Positions 46,101-57,872 are shown, counted from the first letter of the stretch. The stretch is 64,000 bases of DNA from Crambe crambe (GCA_963924555.1 OZ004590.1:1054001-1118000); one strand, 5' to 3'. The notes: generated by a model not told the origin, from the letters alone. Made by a program: numbers and translations.

Positions 46101-49100
46101 TGTTTAGAGGAACTGTGATGAAGGTACACAGAAGCCATTGACCAAGAGTATGGCTAGGCCTTGTCCAGTTTTTTTTATACCTCTCCTATCATTCTCATGA
46201 AGCTTATTATTCCAATTACCTCAGCACATGCACAAGGGTTATAGTAATCATTCTGTCTGTCTGTCTGTCACACCTTGATCTAGGAGCTAGCGCACTTACC
46301 ACAGTGAGCACACAGCAGCTGATGTGTTATTGATCTGTGGTGTCTTTGAAAGAAATATGCATTCTATATAATTTTAGCACCCAAGAGAGGAGGAGAAGAG
46401 GCATGGCCATCCAGAAGCATAATTCTCTTTTACCCACACCAGTGTTTCCCCCAGTATACTAAACGCAGGGTGGGCAGTCAGTCAAAGAAGTTTGATGATG
46501 ACAGTTTGTGCATGCGTGAAATTGATCACACGTGCTTCTGGATCTAGGATGACAGGTGACATGAATAGCTGCATATTCAATCAGCTTTGTTTTGGTGCGC
46601 TGAGGGTTGCACTTTAGTGCTTTTCATTTCCTTATGATTGATTGGTGGAGTCAGTGTAAGTCACAAGAATGTAATGGCACACAAAGTATGATAGAGGTTC
46701 CAAAAATTCAGTGTACCTCACACAGTAACTGTTACTTTTTATGATAGAGGAATCTTCTAAGGAACTATTTGTTCAAGACAGTGAAGTATGGTGAGCATAA
46801 TAATTATGCACATTATGCTGAGCTACCTCACTCCACCCACTTCCTGAAAATTCTGGCATTATGCTACTACTATGGTAGAGCACACCAATTATTAACCCTC
46901 TGTGTATGCGCAAGGGTTATAGTAGTCAGTTTGTCTGTTACAACTATTCTGGAGCCAGCGTCGCTTACCATGCTTCAACTTCAGTCTCAATGACGTCTAG
47001 ATAATACTCTTGAGTGTTGAAATTGAATGGATTTTTGGGAAAAGGCTTTATTCCAGAAAGGGCACGATTCCAGCTCCGTACTATACTAAGCGGCCTATAC
47101 TCCATATAATGCACACTCTGTGCTGCTGACCATTACCTACTTCATCTAGGCTATACTATGATTAGAGCAACAGCATAAAGGTCATAGCTAGCTGGAGTAT
47201 CTTTGGTGACAAGTCCACAACAGCTTTATGGATTAGCTAGCTGCTACTGTCTTGGTATCCTGCATGCTTAATGATATCTGTGCAATTCTCCAAGCAGTAT
47301 TTTTCTACATGCAGGCAAGAATGTGGAGTCTGTAGTACAGACACTGCTAGCTAGTATGGAATCCTTTATAAGATTATTTGAAATAAAATACTTAATACTC
47401 CTCCTCATCGGTGATCTGCTCAATATTGACTCTTAGTGTGTGCAGAGGGTTAGCACTTCAGTGCTTTTTATTCTAAAAATATGCTAGCATATTGGACAAG
47501 GCCTAAGTCAAGCTTGCTAGGTACTAGATGATGAGTCATAAGAAGGGCCAACTGGAATTCGATTAGACCCTAGACTAAATCATTCTCCATGTGTTTCAAT
47601 GCATGGTCCACTCGAATGATGCTGTAATGCTCTCGGTGATGTAGTGCACTTGCCTTCAGCTTGTGCATTACATTCACCCCAAACATTATAGCATCATTCT
47701 TATGTAGGTCAATTAAAAAACTTAAAGCTGATAAGAGTGAACCTAATTATTGCACATGATCATAGATACTTTGAGAAGGCCCAATACTGAATGAAGTGAG
47801 GCATGAGTACATAGGACTAATTGGCATCATCTTATTTGTGCAGTTAGTGCACTCATGGCAATACTTTCTGATTGCTCCAAGGCAGTAAACACCAAGTCTT
47901 GCAAGCCAGACCCTTACTAGTCTCGCAAGCCAGACCCTTCGGAAGAGGAAGGGTCTGGGCAAACTGAAGTTGTTCTGCACAGGGAGCGATTTTTCTTTGA
48001 ATGCACTCATGTATGTCATATGACGCAGCGCCTAACACACCATTATTAATGCGCGGAATATTATAGGTCGCATGCAGGTTTAGGCATGCAGATTAGAAAC
48101 TTATGCGCATCAAGATAATTCTCAATGATGTCATGTTAATGCACGATGACGTATTTACTGCACATGATTTTCATGGCATAATGCGAACAAAACCTTCCAT
48201 GCAGTTTGATCAGACCCCTTTTCCACCTTTGCACGGCAGCTGGGTGGGCTTCTCTTTCTTTGACAGCAGTATAAGTAGATCTCAACTATTTGTGATTCTG
48301 TACTCTCATGGTCAGTTTATTGGGAGTTGTGGGAAAAGTAGGATCAGGAGTGGCCTTATAATCAACCTGGGCTGTATTATACATTACAGCCTCATATCAG
48401 AGGCCCATACAGATGCTCTTGTTGTGGCCCTGTGCATGTGTGTAAGCTTAGAAATGGCAAAGGATTAAGTTGTGTTCAAAATACTGATTTGCAAGAGCAA
48501 ATCTCACTTTCTATGATACTACTCTAACAAAGTGAGTCATCTTATTTTTAATCTATAAGTACATGATTGGTGATGATGATGACTTGCTGTAGGATAGAAA
48601 TCTGATCAAAGAATCAATTCATTGTTTCAACCCCTCTCACTGAATATGACTGGGACTGGCTTTTTTCTCCTGTGCACTGTTCTGCCATTTTAGCTTATGA
48701 AAATGATGGGTCTTGTGCACCACTCTTTACTAACTCTGAGGGAAGGAAGGGTCCATGCACGACTTGTCTCGTTTCCCTTGGAATCCTGGGGAATAATACT
48801 TAGTGTGGATTGCTTATGGACTGTGTGCAGTTTATGGAAAATCCAATAGTGCTACTTTATACTGTAACGAATAATCCTCACATTATTATGCATCCTATCA
48901 ACATACATATTTAATTAAACATAATCTTGACATTTCGGCTAGAACACTCCAGCCTTCATTTGTCAAACTATATAATTATGAAGGCTGGAGTGTTTTAGCC
49001 AAAACGTAGAGATTATGTTTAATTGAATACGTATGTTGATAGGATGCGATAATCGACAGATAGACCAATGAATTTTCATGAATCCTCATTGTTTGTTGAC

Positions 49101-49500
49101 AAAATTGTACGCCTCATTAATTGCAGAATGAGTCTTGTATAGGGAAGTCACCAGACCCTTTTATTCCCTCATGGTTGGTAAAGGGTCAGGATACGTAATC
49201 AGTACCAAAAAAAACCACACACGACCAATGAACATAGTGCACTCCTAGTTAATAATCAGCCTGAATGCAGTTGCTGGGGTTCACAGGGGGGAGAAACTAA
49301 ATTGCTATTTGGAGCGGCCTATAATAAAAATGTCCTTGGGATATCAATCAGTCGTGTTAAAATAGTGAATACAATAATAGACTCACCTTCCTCGAAAAGA
49401 TAATTTGTTTAAATCGACTAACTGATGGCGAATTTTGCACAAGAACGTTGAAACTTTTACCTCCAGGCAATAAACCTTCTACGATATATAGTCCCACCAT
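40133..49500 (-). CDS. SDE2: SDE2 replication-stress/splicing regulator
   Basis: Nuclear protein made as a ubiquitin-like fold fused to a C-terminal effector and cut after a Gly-Gly; it acts in intron-specific splicing and PCNA-linked genome maintenance. Six exons: 49387-49500, 45665-45794, 45212-45323, 41445-41708, 41042-41387 and 40133-40342; 391 residues (human 451). The N-terminus ([19 protein letters not shown]) is the ubiquitin-like part. The cleavage site is intact as CGGKGGFG, with Gly-Gly at 78-79 and the new Lys end at 80. Then follow [13 protein letters not shown] and a basic coiled stretch with [20 protein letters not shown], an acidic/serine linker, and the C-terminal SAP-like motif ([20 protein letters not shown]) ending [18 protein letters not shown]. 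Introns of 3.5 and 3.6 kb carry mobile-element debris. Confidence 0.95.
40343..41041. other. SDE2 intron 5 with an unexplained 137-codon open frame
   Basis: A 699-bp intron. Its minus strand is open from 40892 to 40479, reading through [19 protein letters not shown] and [19 protein letters not shown]. The phase of the flanking exons (0/0) does not require it. I cannot name a family. It may be an inserted exon-like relic or chance. Confidence 0.35.
41709..45211. other. SDE2 intron 3: 3.5 kb with decayed coding relic
   Basis: No SDE2 exon lies here. On the plus strand about 42350-43830 shows protein-like runs in changing frames ([56 protein letters not shown]) broken by many stops. It looks like an old inserted gene or element of a family I do not recognise. 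The rest is AT-rich with no visible feature. Confidence 0.45.
45795..49386. other. SDE2 intron 1: 3.6 kb of repeats
   Basis: Contains two copies of a CAAGGGTTATAGTA-type element with (TCTG)n-like tracts (about 46200-46330 and 46880-46990), a direct repeat CTTGCAAGCCAGACCCTT / CTCGCAAGCCAGACCCTT at about 47898-47940, and a hairpin (48890-49047). The open plus-strand frame at 48103-48468 has no family I recognise. Confidence 0.5.
48890..49047. repeat. MITE-like inverted repeat element
   Basis: It begins GCATCCTATCAACATAC and ends GTATGTTGATAGGATGC. Internal arms AACACTCCAGCCTTCAT and ATGAAGGCTGGAGTGTT pair near the centre. Total about 158 bp, non-coding. Confidence 0.85.
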
Positions 49501-50071
49501 CTTTATTATGGTTTGATAACAGGTAAAGGGTTCAGAGGGATATTATATCGCGCTGGCTGAGTAAGCACTTTTTATTCACATAGACATTTTTTGAAGGTCG
49601 AGGTGTGTACGCTTTGAACGGACTCAACTTGGACTGTAGATAGATCTAACAAGCGACTGAACCCAATCGATCCCCGTCTTGTTTTGGAGATTTAGAAAAA
49701 AGGTTAATTGCTAACTGAATTTCCCTAAAACTGGTTTGTTTTCTAGCAACTAGCTCACTAGATCTTTCTTGTGCCCAGGTATAATTATCTACAAACGCTT
49801 CAAGCTGGAGAGAAACAGCTCCTTCTTTATATACTGCGCGTCTATTCTTGCAAAGTGCGCGCTAGCTAGCGATGCGCGAAAAGCTTGGCCGCCGGGCGCG
49901 CGCCGCGCCTATGCCGGCCGGCGCGCGCGAGCCTCATAGGCCGGCCGCGAGGTGTGGCACATTCTTTTAAGGTTTGTTCAACGATCGGAAAGTAAACTGG
50001 CGCATAGTAAAAAAAGAGGTCATTTCTTTAATGAAGAAGAACCACTTCTAAGAACTACCAGTGAAGAAGAT
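49501..50071. promoter_or_regulatory. Divergent SDE2 / SNAP-25-like promoter with CpG-rich palindromic patch
   Basis: 571 bp between divergent starts. The SNAP side carries a strongly GC-rich patch at 49861-49950 of overlapping GCGC, CCGGCCGG and GGCCGGCC palindromes, unlike the AT-rich surroundings. The SNAP frame is open upstream to 49952 but has no in-frame ATG before 50072. Confidence 0.6.
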
Positions 50072-51714
50072 ATGGCTCACGAAGACGAGCGCCATCAACT
50101 GGAGCAAAGAATAGATCATGTCACTAACGAAAGCGTTGCCGCGACGCGGCGTATCAGGGCAGTTGCCGAAGAAACTAACCAGATAGGAGTGGACACACTG
50201 ATTACCCTCAATGAGCAAGGTGAGCAACTGGATAACGTAGAGAGGCGACTGGATGAAATCAACGTCGACCTCAAGCAGACTGACAAGAACTTAACCGAAC
50301 TGGAAAAGTGTTGTGGCTGTTGCACTTGTATCTGTTGTGCTCCTAAAAACATTCAGAAGAATAGGCACTATAAGAAAGTTTATGGTAAAAAGGCTGAGAG
50401 TAGACAACAAGTAGTGGTGTCTGATCAACCCACAGCATCAGAGGGTGGTCCAAGGCAACCTCAGGGTCCTTATGTCAAGAGAATAACTGATGATGCACGA
50501 GAAGATGAAATGGAAGATAATCTTCAGTGAGTTTACAATTCTTTACTTAATAGTTAGCAAACTACCACCTGAATCATATTAACACCATATTTTAATGTGC
50601 TTGGCCATGTGGAAAATTCTAACCCTTGATTGTGTCTGGCCCAAAATGCTTTTTGGTGCAATGTGTCCTCTGGAATGGAAATTATGTTAACCCTAGGCTT
50701 TCCATACATTATTTGAAATAACTATTGAGTTTACACTTTCACTGTGTTAACTGTTTGGTCTGAGATTGACCTCAAGGTAACATGAAAATTTGAGAGGTTG
50801 AGGTGCTTGATTGTAATTAAAATATCTCTGATACTAAATGCATGTACCTATATAGAGGAAGCATAATTAATGTATGTTGAGGCTTAATTTAACAGCCTGA
50901 CACATGGGCCCATTAAAGTTTGGCAGATGGAGTGTAGGGGCAGAGTACTTATTCCTCATGTCATGATGGTATTATTTACCTTTGACCCTTGATCTCACTA
51001 TTTAACTTGAACTTTGGATTCTTGAGAGTGCCCAGTATGCTGCAGGGCCACTTCCTTTCCTCCTACACTCAGTCACACCCCTGGTGATCTGGGGTGGATA
51101 CCGATAACAGAGAGGGTGGGATTGGGTGGGACACAAAGTTATAGCTAGCTAACTAAAGGCTTGCTTGTCAGTGTGTTCTCGTTTCCTAGCCAGCTGTATT
51201 CTGTGCATGTGCTGCTTGATGGGCTGACCTTTGTTACTGTTTGCTGACTAGCTCCGCCCCTGCTACTCCCCTCATTCCATTGACCTCGTTTAATTAAACT
51301 ATATTTATAAGAAATAAGGTTCTAAATATTTTTTCATGTTTGTCACTCGTGTGCTCACACAAAGAAAGAGGAAGAAATGGGGCTACTATTTCTATAGGGA
51401 ATAGAGGAGAAAAATTTAGATATGGTTAAAGGGTAAAGTGCATTGGACTCAAGTGTTAAGTATTTATAATGACATATGGCTGCAAATAGTAGCGATTACT
51501 TTGCAGAGTCTAGTATGTACTTAAGGTTTTTTGTTGTTTTTTTCTTTTACTCAGGGCTGTTTCTGATGTTCTTGGGAACTTGAAAGGGATAGCCTCTGAG
51601 ATGGGTAATGAACTTGACCGTCAGAATGTGCAGCTAGACAGGGTAAATCGTAAAGCTGATGTTAATGTTGTTCATTTGGACCAAGCCAACAGACGAATTC
51701 GGAATCAACTTTGA
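50072..51714 (+). CDS. SNAP25: SNAP-25/SNAP-23-like Qbc-SNARE
   Basis: t-SNARE that gives two helices to the fusion bundle for exocytosis at the plasma membrane. Two exons, 50072-50526 and 51555-51714, 204 residues (human SNAP-25 is 206). The start is the only in-frame ATG before the family's first helix (MAHEDERHQLEQRIDHV). The first SNARE motif has its zero-layer glutamine at Q49 (LNEQGEQLDNVERRLDEI), and the second at Q175 (ELDRQNVQLDRVNRKADVN). Between them a linker carries seven cysteines in ten residues (CCGCCTCICC, 80-89), the palmitoylation cluster that anchors the protein. RITDDAREDEMEDNL matches the conserved segment before helix two. It could be the single ancestor-like gene equivalent to both SNAP-25 and SNAP-23. 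It converges on COA8, with 98 bp between stops. Confidence 0.95.
50527..51554. other. SNAP-25-like gene intron 1
   Basis: A 1.0-kb intron in the second half of the linker region. I see no repeat or coding signal beyond AT-rich sequence and a GGTGTGAC-type tract. Confidence 0.4.
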
Positions 51715-51812
51715 AAGTTAATGTATTTATAACTGCTTAGTTAGAAGCACACTATTTTTAAATATCAACATAAAGACAATTCCTTTTTGATTTTTGTAAA
51801 TTGCATTCATAA

Positions 51813-53652
51813 TTATTTTTTAGAAAATATGCACCTCAGCAATTTCTTTGAACGAATTTCCAAGATGGTCAGTGAAAGCTTGCTTTGAAGCTTCAGCCAA
51901 TCACTGAAAGAAAGAAAAAAGATTAACAATTATCAGAAGTGCTTTTCTGTGTCCCATTGCAACAAGGATGTATTCACCCAGATAAATCTACTAAAGCAGT
52001 CTTTCCCCTCGGTTAATCACTAGTCCTCTTACTAGGTGTAGTTTGAGTGATCTTGATATTTATCATCAAGAAATTCCTTGTAGAAGTTGGATAATTCCCA
52101 AGTTGTTACCGTTTTACTGCCTGCAAAGAAATAATTTTAGCATCATTAACTGGGCCATTTCCATGATTACCTTGATAAGTTTTATCAGAAATGTACTTTG
52201 TCTTTTGCCTTTCGAATTGCTTGTTATGACTTGACCAGAATGAATGGTTGAATCTCCACACCTTTTCATACATATGATGGAGTTTTAGTTCCTACGAAAC
52301 AGGAGTCCACAAGTGAAATCACTCTACATCTGTTATTCTGCTTTGGCAGAGAAAGTTTTGAAATTCCTTTTGCTCCAGAAGTTTCTCTCCTTACCTATCT
52401 TTGCCTCCAGTTGATGTAACCTTCTTGGGATATTGCAATAATGATTGGCTATTTAGCATGAAATGTGCACTTGGATGTAAACCATGTATCCAGATACAAA
52501 ATGATAGGCTTCAAGATTTAACAATGTTCAACGTGCATGAGTACTGTACTTTGATTGTAAAACCCCTCAATCATCTTTTTGGACAATCCATTGAGTCAGT
52601 ATGAATAGCTGTTGTGCATGTACAGAATAACGAAAGGGGTCTGGATCTAGAAATGGCTCCCACTTCATGCTTCTTTCTTTCTCATTGCCTGGCTCTTGTA
52701 TAATTATGATCCCATATCCTAGGAGATTAGGTCGTTTGCAACAGAATCCCTAATATATTTTGTCACTGCGTCAAATAAACTGTGATATGCGCTACATCTC
52801 TTGAGTATCTCGACATCTGATAATAATGCAAATTGGAGTGGTAGCTACAGCTGATTATAACATGCTTTTGTTGCTCTCCTATAGAGTGACAAAATATCCT
52901 GGGAGATTTTATTGCCCGCCAATAATTATAAGTATAAGCAGAATAATTTTTCACTCATAATTTTATAGGGAGACAAATCTCCTAGGATATTTTTCCGCTC
53001 ACCTATAAATTCTATCACTCACATAGAGAAATATAATACAGAGCAATAAATATCCACTCAAAATGTGTTGGATACTTTGCCATTTACCTACAGAGTAACA
53101 AAATCTCCCAGGATATTTGTCGCACACTTATAGATAACAAAGTAACACTAATCCATAATAATTATATTAATTGAAGCTTTAGCCGATGACATATGCAAAG
53201 GGAGGAACCAGAAGAACGTATGTACGATGATATATATATAGCTAATCCTCTCATTCCACCCACTAGTGGCTCGCTTTGCTCACAATGAAATTCAATCTCT
53301 TAGAAAACTGTAGCTATTATAGAGGACAGGTCGTTCACTTACTCTATTTTTTGTTCCATCCCTATTCTCTCTGAGAATAGGAATGAAGTGAAGGAACAAG
53401 GACGAAGTTCTTCAAATATGATTATATCCCTAAGAGGGGCCTGAGAAATGGGGGTCCAGGATCGTAATTTGGGGATGGGAGGTCCATTTGGACTTGGGTG
53501 ATCTGTTAACTTACTAAATGATCTTGAGTTTCGGAGAATTTTATTGGGGGTATGTTTGATATTGCATCGGGTGGACCTATTGAATCATGGTTTTGCCGGG
53601 CTGTGGATCTACACCTCACTCCGCAAAAGTGGGATATTCCGTATCTCAACAT
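51813..53652 (-). CDS. COA8: COA8 (APOPT1) cytochrome c oxidase assembly factor
   Basis: Mitochondrial matrix protein that supports complex IV assembly or stability. Four exons: 53515-53652, 52171-52291, 52033-52120 and 51813-51903; 145 residues, shorter than the human protein (about 206), mainly at the N-terminus. Exon 1 is a basic leader (MLRYGISHFCGVRCRSTA) running into SIGPPDAISNIPPIKFSE, the family's GPPDPISN...P motif. Exon 2 has EKVWRFNHSFWSSHNKQFER, matching the conserved (N)..FW..(H)N...F segment. Exon 3 carries ELSNFYKEFLDDKYQDHSNY, and exon 4 DWLKLQSKLSLTI, then a basic end. Phases agree through all joins. The start codon is 47 bp from that of AP5M1 on the other strand. Intron 1 (1.2 kb) contains copies of the CGACAGGATATTTTGTC family. 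Confidence 0.88.
52715..53125. repeat. CGACAGGATATTTTGTC repeat family, copy 4 (decayed)
   Basis: Contains CCTAGGAGATTAGGTCGTTT, TATTTTGTCACTGCGTC, GTGACAAAATATCCTGGGAG and ACAAATCTCCTAGGATATTT in both orientations inside COA8 intron 1. These correspond to words at 36296-36530 and 38190-38290. Confidence 0.65.
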
Positions 53653-53699
53653 TCTTAGACTTTGACCTTAATCCAGAACACATCATCATCATCATCATC
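53653..53699. promoter_or_regulatory. 47-bp bidirectional promoter of COA8 and AP5M1
   Basis: Only 47 bp lie between the COA8 ATG (53650-53652, minus) and the AP5M1 ATG (53700-53702, plus). The last 20 bases before the AP5M1 start are a (CAT)n run. No TATA or CCAAT box is evident. Transcription must start within this interval or inside the opposite gene's first exon. Confidence 0.55.
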
Positions 53700-56522
53700 A
53701 TGAGTCTACGCGGAGTCTGGGTGATCAATCCGGAGTGTGACTTAGGCAATGGTAAAAAAGGGTCGAAAGTGATTTTTTCCAGGTGGGTATTACAGTCAAG
53801 TATGCTAAATCCTAGATCATGGACAGCTGAAAGTGTTCATGAAGTAATGTGCTGCTGTAATTATGTAGCACAGCTTGGTGTGCACATGTGCATTGAAGGC
53901 AAGAGAATTTTGATAAGCATTGCAGAGTTCATGCAGTGACTATGTACTTGTTTCTTCCATGGGGGTGGGGGGAGGTGAATTGTGGCTAACACCATCCACC
54001 GTCCCAGTTGAAATCCTGGATCAGCCCCTGTAACACTCCCTTTCTGTGCATGTACACGTGTATATGTTGAAGCAGTTCATCTTAAAGATTTTGATTATAA
54101 CTAACAGTAATTATTGAAGAAAAAACAGTTTTCATACTGCCTTCATTTCAGTTTACAACTTGCATATCAGCATAATTATTGGCTATATTCAGGGTTATTA
54201 TTTATTATGGTAATGTTTAAAGGAGGTGGTTGACTGTGGAGCGGCGAGCCAAAAGCACTGATCTTTCTTCATACTCTCCCATTCCTTCAGATGGAGAGCT
54301 ATGTGCTGCAGTTCTACTCCACTGTGCAGAGCCTGCAGCAGAGGTATGTGTGTATGAAAGTGACCACTTGGAGATTAAAAGTTCCCTCATAAAAACCAAC
54401 TCATAATAATATGCTTATTTTCTCCAAGATCACGTGGTTTAGGTTAGTCTTGTGAGTCAAAGTAGCCTGTCTCATGAGATAGGATTAACATCTACCTTTT
54501 ATATTCAGTTTTATTCAAAGTTTGCAGTGACCTGTAACTGCTGCAGTATCTCTCAGCCATATCCAATATACAAGCTCTTTGATGGGCAACTGTGGCCTGT
54601 TGTATGCTTTCAGAAGGTATATTATTAGTAATGTATATTGTACATAAATTATGTCAGAAATCTTTTAGGGTGGATTGCTGTTTGTATCTGTGCCTTTAAG
54701 AGATGATTCATCAACATCATCACTGGAGTACTTGGAGAGGTACTTTCAGTATAGCCACACCAGGTTCTTTCCTTGGAGCCCACACAATTGTATTCACTGC
54801 ACTGTACTTATGCAGTCCTGCCATTTCTACAAGTTTATATTTACTGGACTCTATTGCAAGCATTTTGGGGGATGATTGCAAGGAACTAAATGAGGTAGAA
54901 TATTTTCATTGTTTTGCTTTCAAATAACTGTAGTAGTGATAATCGTGTACCCCCTCCCCAGAATTCCAATAAATTTGATGAGGTTTACCAGTTCCTATGT
55001 TTGTGTTCCTCGTTTGGCTCTCCGCTTGAAATCAATGCTCCTGCCGTATCTTCCATTATTCAACTATCAAAGGCTAACAGACCAACTCCCATTCCAAAAG
55101 TTAAAGTATGTAGTAACTGGTCTACAAGATTGGATCCAATGGTGCACTATTGTCATCCTTTTCCTTGCAGATAGCCTCTTGGCAGTCTGGTGTTTCTAGA
55201 GGTGTTTCCAAATTGACAATCACTATCAGCGAGGAAATTAAAGCTATTTTATATGATAAACAGGATGTATCAGATGTCTGGGATGTAAGTGGAACTGTCC
55301 AGTGTAAGGTATGTCTGTGTGTAGTTTACCATAAGGATTGATGATAAATTTGGTTAGGCTGATCTCGAGGGACAGCATGATATCTTACTGACTCTGTCCA
55401 CGCCAGTTGACTTGCCTCCACTAGATCACTTTTTGACACACCCATGTGTACAGTCTTTTGACAGTGATCTTGCTAGGCACCATAGCAGTGATCACAGGAA
55501 TAGAAAACTGAGGTTTTCTGCTCCTATTGGACAACCATTCACATTGGCTCATTATGAGTGGTCTTCCATGTCATTCTTGCCTATCAGGGGATATTACCAG
55601 ATGAAGGTGACCTTTACTTGATTAGTCCATTATGTTTGTTTTATAAATATTATTGATCCTTCATAGGGCGATAAAACTGTCAAATTACTGATTCAGTTAA
55701 AACTTCATGAATCCACTCGTAATAATTTTGAATACTGTGTGATACATATTCCTTTTTATAACAGGTAATGGTAATCTAATTAAAATGATTATGCTAATAT
55801 TTGCATATGTAGAGGTCCAATCGATAAAGTTGACAATATAGTTCCTGTGGCTGTATCACCTTCATTAGCTTTGTCTCAAGACAGAAGGGTTATAATCTGG
55901 ACTATAGGTAATATTGTTATTAGGCCTTTGTAAATTATGCTGGCATAATTTTGAGAATAATAGGTAGCAAAATTTTACAAAGGCCAAATTGTTACATTAC
56001 CATTTCTCTTGATTGGAGTGTATAGTGTCTCATAACTATTAGTAGGAAATTGAGTAGTGCTACACAATTCAATTCTATCCTGGATACACATAGGTCAAAG
56101 ATTTCCTAGTAAAGGTTTGGAAATATCACTCCAAGCAAGTGTACATTTTCATGAATACTCGACACAAGAATCTATCCAGTCAAAGGGTGACTCTTTCTGT
56201 GTGGGAGCTAATTCATATATAGATGTAAGTTTATTTTTCCAATTAGATTCACATCTAATACTAATTTCAATTTTATTTCAGTTATTCTTCAAAATATCGG
56301 ATTATACTGTTAGTGGATGTGACATTGATACAAAATCAATTACATTATTCCCCCCTTCAAGATATAAATTGATCACAAGTGAGAAAAGAAAACAAAAACA
56401 AAATGTACAAACATGGAGAGACCCATAAATTTCCCACAGGTTGTGAGCTGTACTCATCCCAGTATAGAATATGGAATTCACATGGAGATGCCTTGTGCAC
56501 TTGGCCACAGTTGAAAACTTAA
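53700..56522 (+). CDS. AP5M1: AP-5 complex subunit mu-1
   Basis: Medium subunit of adaptor complex 5, which works with SPG11/SPG15 in late-endosome retrieval. Twelve exons: 53700-53782, 54223-54343, 54509-54616, 54669-54894, 54962-55105, 55171-55308, 55358-55606, 55667-55764, 55813-55907, 56094-56224, 56282-56378 and 56440-56522; about 520 residues (human 490). It opens [13 protein letters not shown], then [34 protein letters not shown]. The mu-homology domain has [66 protein letters not shown] and [17 protein letters not shown]. Exon 4 is 226 nt and changes reading frame: family similarity runs to [10 protein letters not shown] in one frame and resumes as [20 protein letters not shown] in the next. 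One base, or the 10-nt GTACTTTCAG at 54740-54749, is in excess. This may be a sequence error, a true lesion or an unusual splice. Confidence 0.92.
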
Positions 56523-56639
56523 TAATGACCATAATTATTATCATAAATGATTTATGCGCGCGCATGCTCGAACAGCTAGCCACGCCCTATCTACGAAAAT
56601 GCTAAGTCTGGGGCTGATTTTTATAGAAGTACATGTCTT

Positions 56640-57872
56640 ATGCCACAAACTGTAATGTACACTGTGGCAGAGCCTTCTAGCGGCGCTTCGTCGGTAACGA
56701 CAACATTTGTTCGGCCGGCTGAAAGAGGTATCGATTTGTCAAGTGCACAAAATTATGGACTTCATGAAGGAAGTGATGAGTGGCAAGACTTCAGAAGTAA
56801 CGGAGTACTCGAAATGAGCACAGAGAAGTCCTGTACGTTCACTGAACTCTCCTTTCAGGTCATGAGTTCTTGTTTCAAAACCAGTAGTGAAAAATCCAGT
56901 GAAATGGTTGAAAGAACAGTTAATAGGCACATCTCTTATGAACATAGGTATACTATTCCTTATGAATAAGTTGAGATGCCCTTTGCTGTACATGTCCAGT
57001 AGAGAATTCATTTATTTACTTTAGATTAAGCATCCTGAAGTCTGAACTTTGTGAAAGTTCTTGTCAGTTAATTCCAAGTGAACTAATCAGAAGGCATGTT
57101 AAAGATAAAACTCTGGCTGATATGACAAGGCACCAGCTTCACCTTGACTTACCTGCAGAATGCAATAACTTTGAATGGAATTTTGAAAACAGTCTAGATA
57201 CTATTAGTCCAATGGAATTTCGCCCAGGTCTACCAGAAAGCCCTATAAGCATTGAATTTGATTATGGAAGAGCTACCTTGGGTGAGACATTTATTTCCAG
57301 TTTCTTGTATCTAGTAGTGTCTCATTAATAGGTCTTGCAGAATTAAGTGAGCCTGAATTGAATGCAATGACTCAAGAAATGGAAACTAAATTTACCCATC
57401 TGTCAGAATTGTTAGTGGTTATTCTTCAACTTAGGGATAAACTAGTTACAGAATTGCGCATCAAGAATAAGTTTATATCAGCCATGCTAAGAGTTCAATC
57501 CTTGAGACATAGTACTGCTATAGCAAGTGGAAGTGGAATAGAGTTTACAGGAAGATTGAGATCAAGATCTCTAAGAAATAAGTCCTCTGATGAAAAAGAG
57601 CATGGAAAGGTGAGTTGATTTTATTTTCTAATCATGTCATGTACATGATGCTTGGTCTTAGTTTCTTTCTTCGATCATTCCATATCACCCTCCAGAAGAC
57701 AGCAATTGGAGTGTTAATGGTTTGCAAATCTTAACTGATTGTAAGCTTATAGATCGTCATTCAGATATTATGATAAGTGAAATATTTTGTAGTGCTTAAT
57801 GCCATTGCAGAAGGCAATGATAATGTCCCAGTTTTGGTGTCGGATTACTTAAAGATGGAAGGTAAGCTTTAG
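56640..57872 (+). CDS. FEZ1: FEZ-family protein (fasciculation and elongation zeta)
   Basis: Adaptor that links kinesin-1 to cargo and binds Atg1/ULK kinase in other animals. Five exons: 56640-56947, 57025-57281, 57332-57609, 57662-57740 and 57793-57872; 333 residues (human FEZ1 392). The N-terminal half is divergent. The middle has NNFEWNFENSLDTISPMEF. The coiled coil follows in LSEPELNAMTQEMETKFTHL, VVILQLRDKLVTELRIKNKF, with ISAMLRVQSLRHS matching the FEZ 'FISVLIEVQN' segment. The conserved C-terminus is FLSSIIPYHPPED...NGLQILTDLLNAIAEGNDNV and PVLVSDYLKMEGKL. FEZ1 and FEZ2 are vertebrate duplicates, so this is the single ancestral type. The last codons contain a possible unused donor (GTAAGC). 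It starts 117 bp after AP5M1 on the same strand. Confidence 0.88.

Noticed and set aside
52763..52954. Minus-strand 63-codon frame in COA8 intron 1
   Set aside because: Lies in a dispersed repeat copy and is not needed by COA8 phases.
54909..55199. Plus-strand 96-codon frame with hydrophobic ends
   Set aside because: Out-of-frame reading across AP5M1 exon 5 and its intron; the correct frame matches the family.
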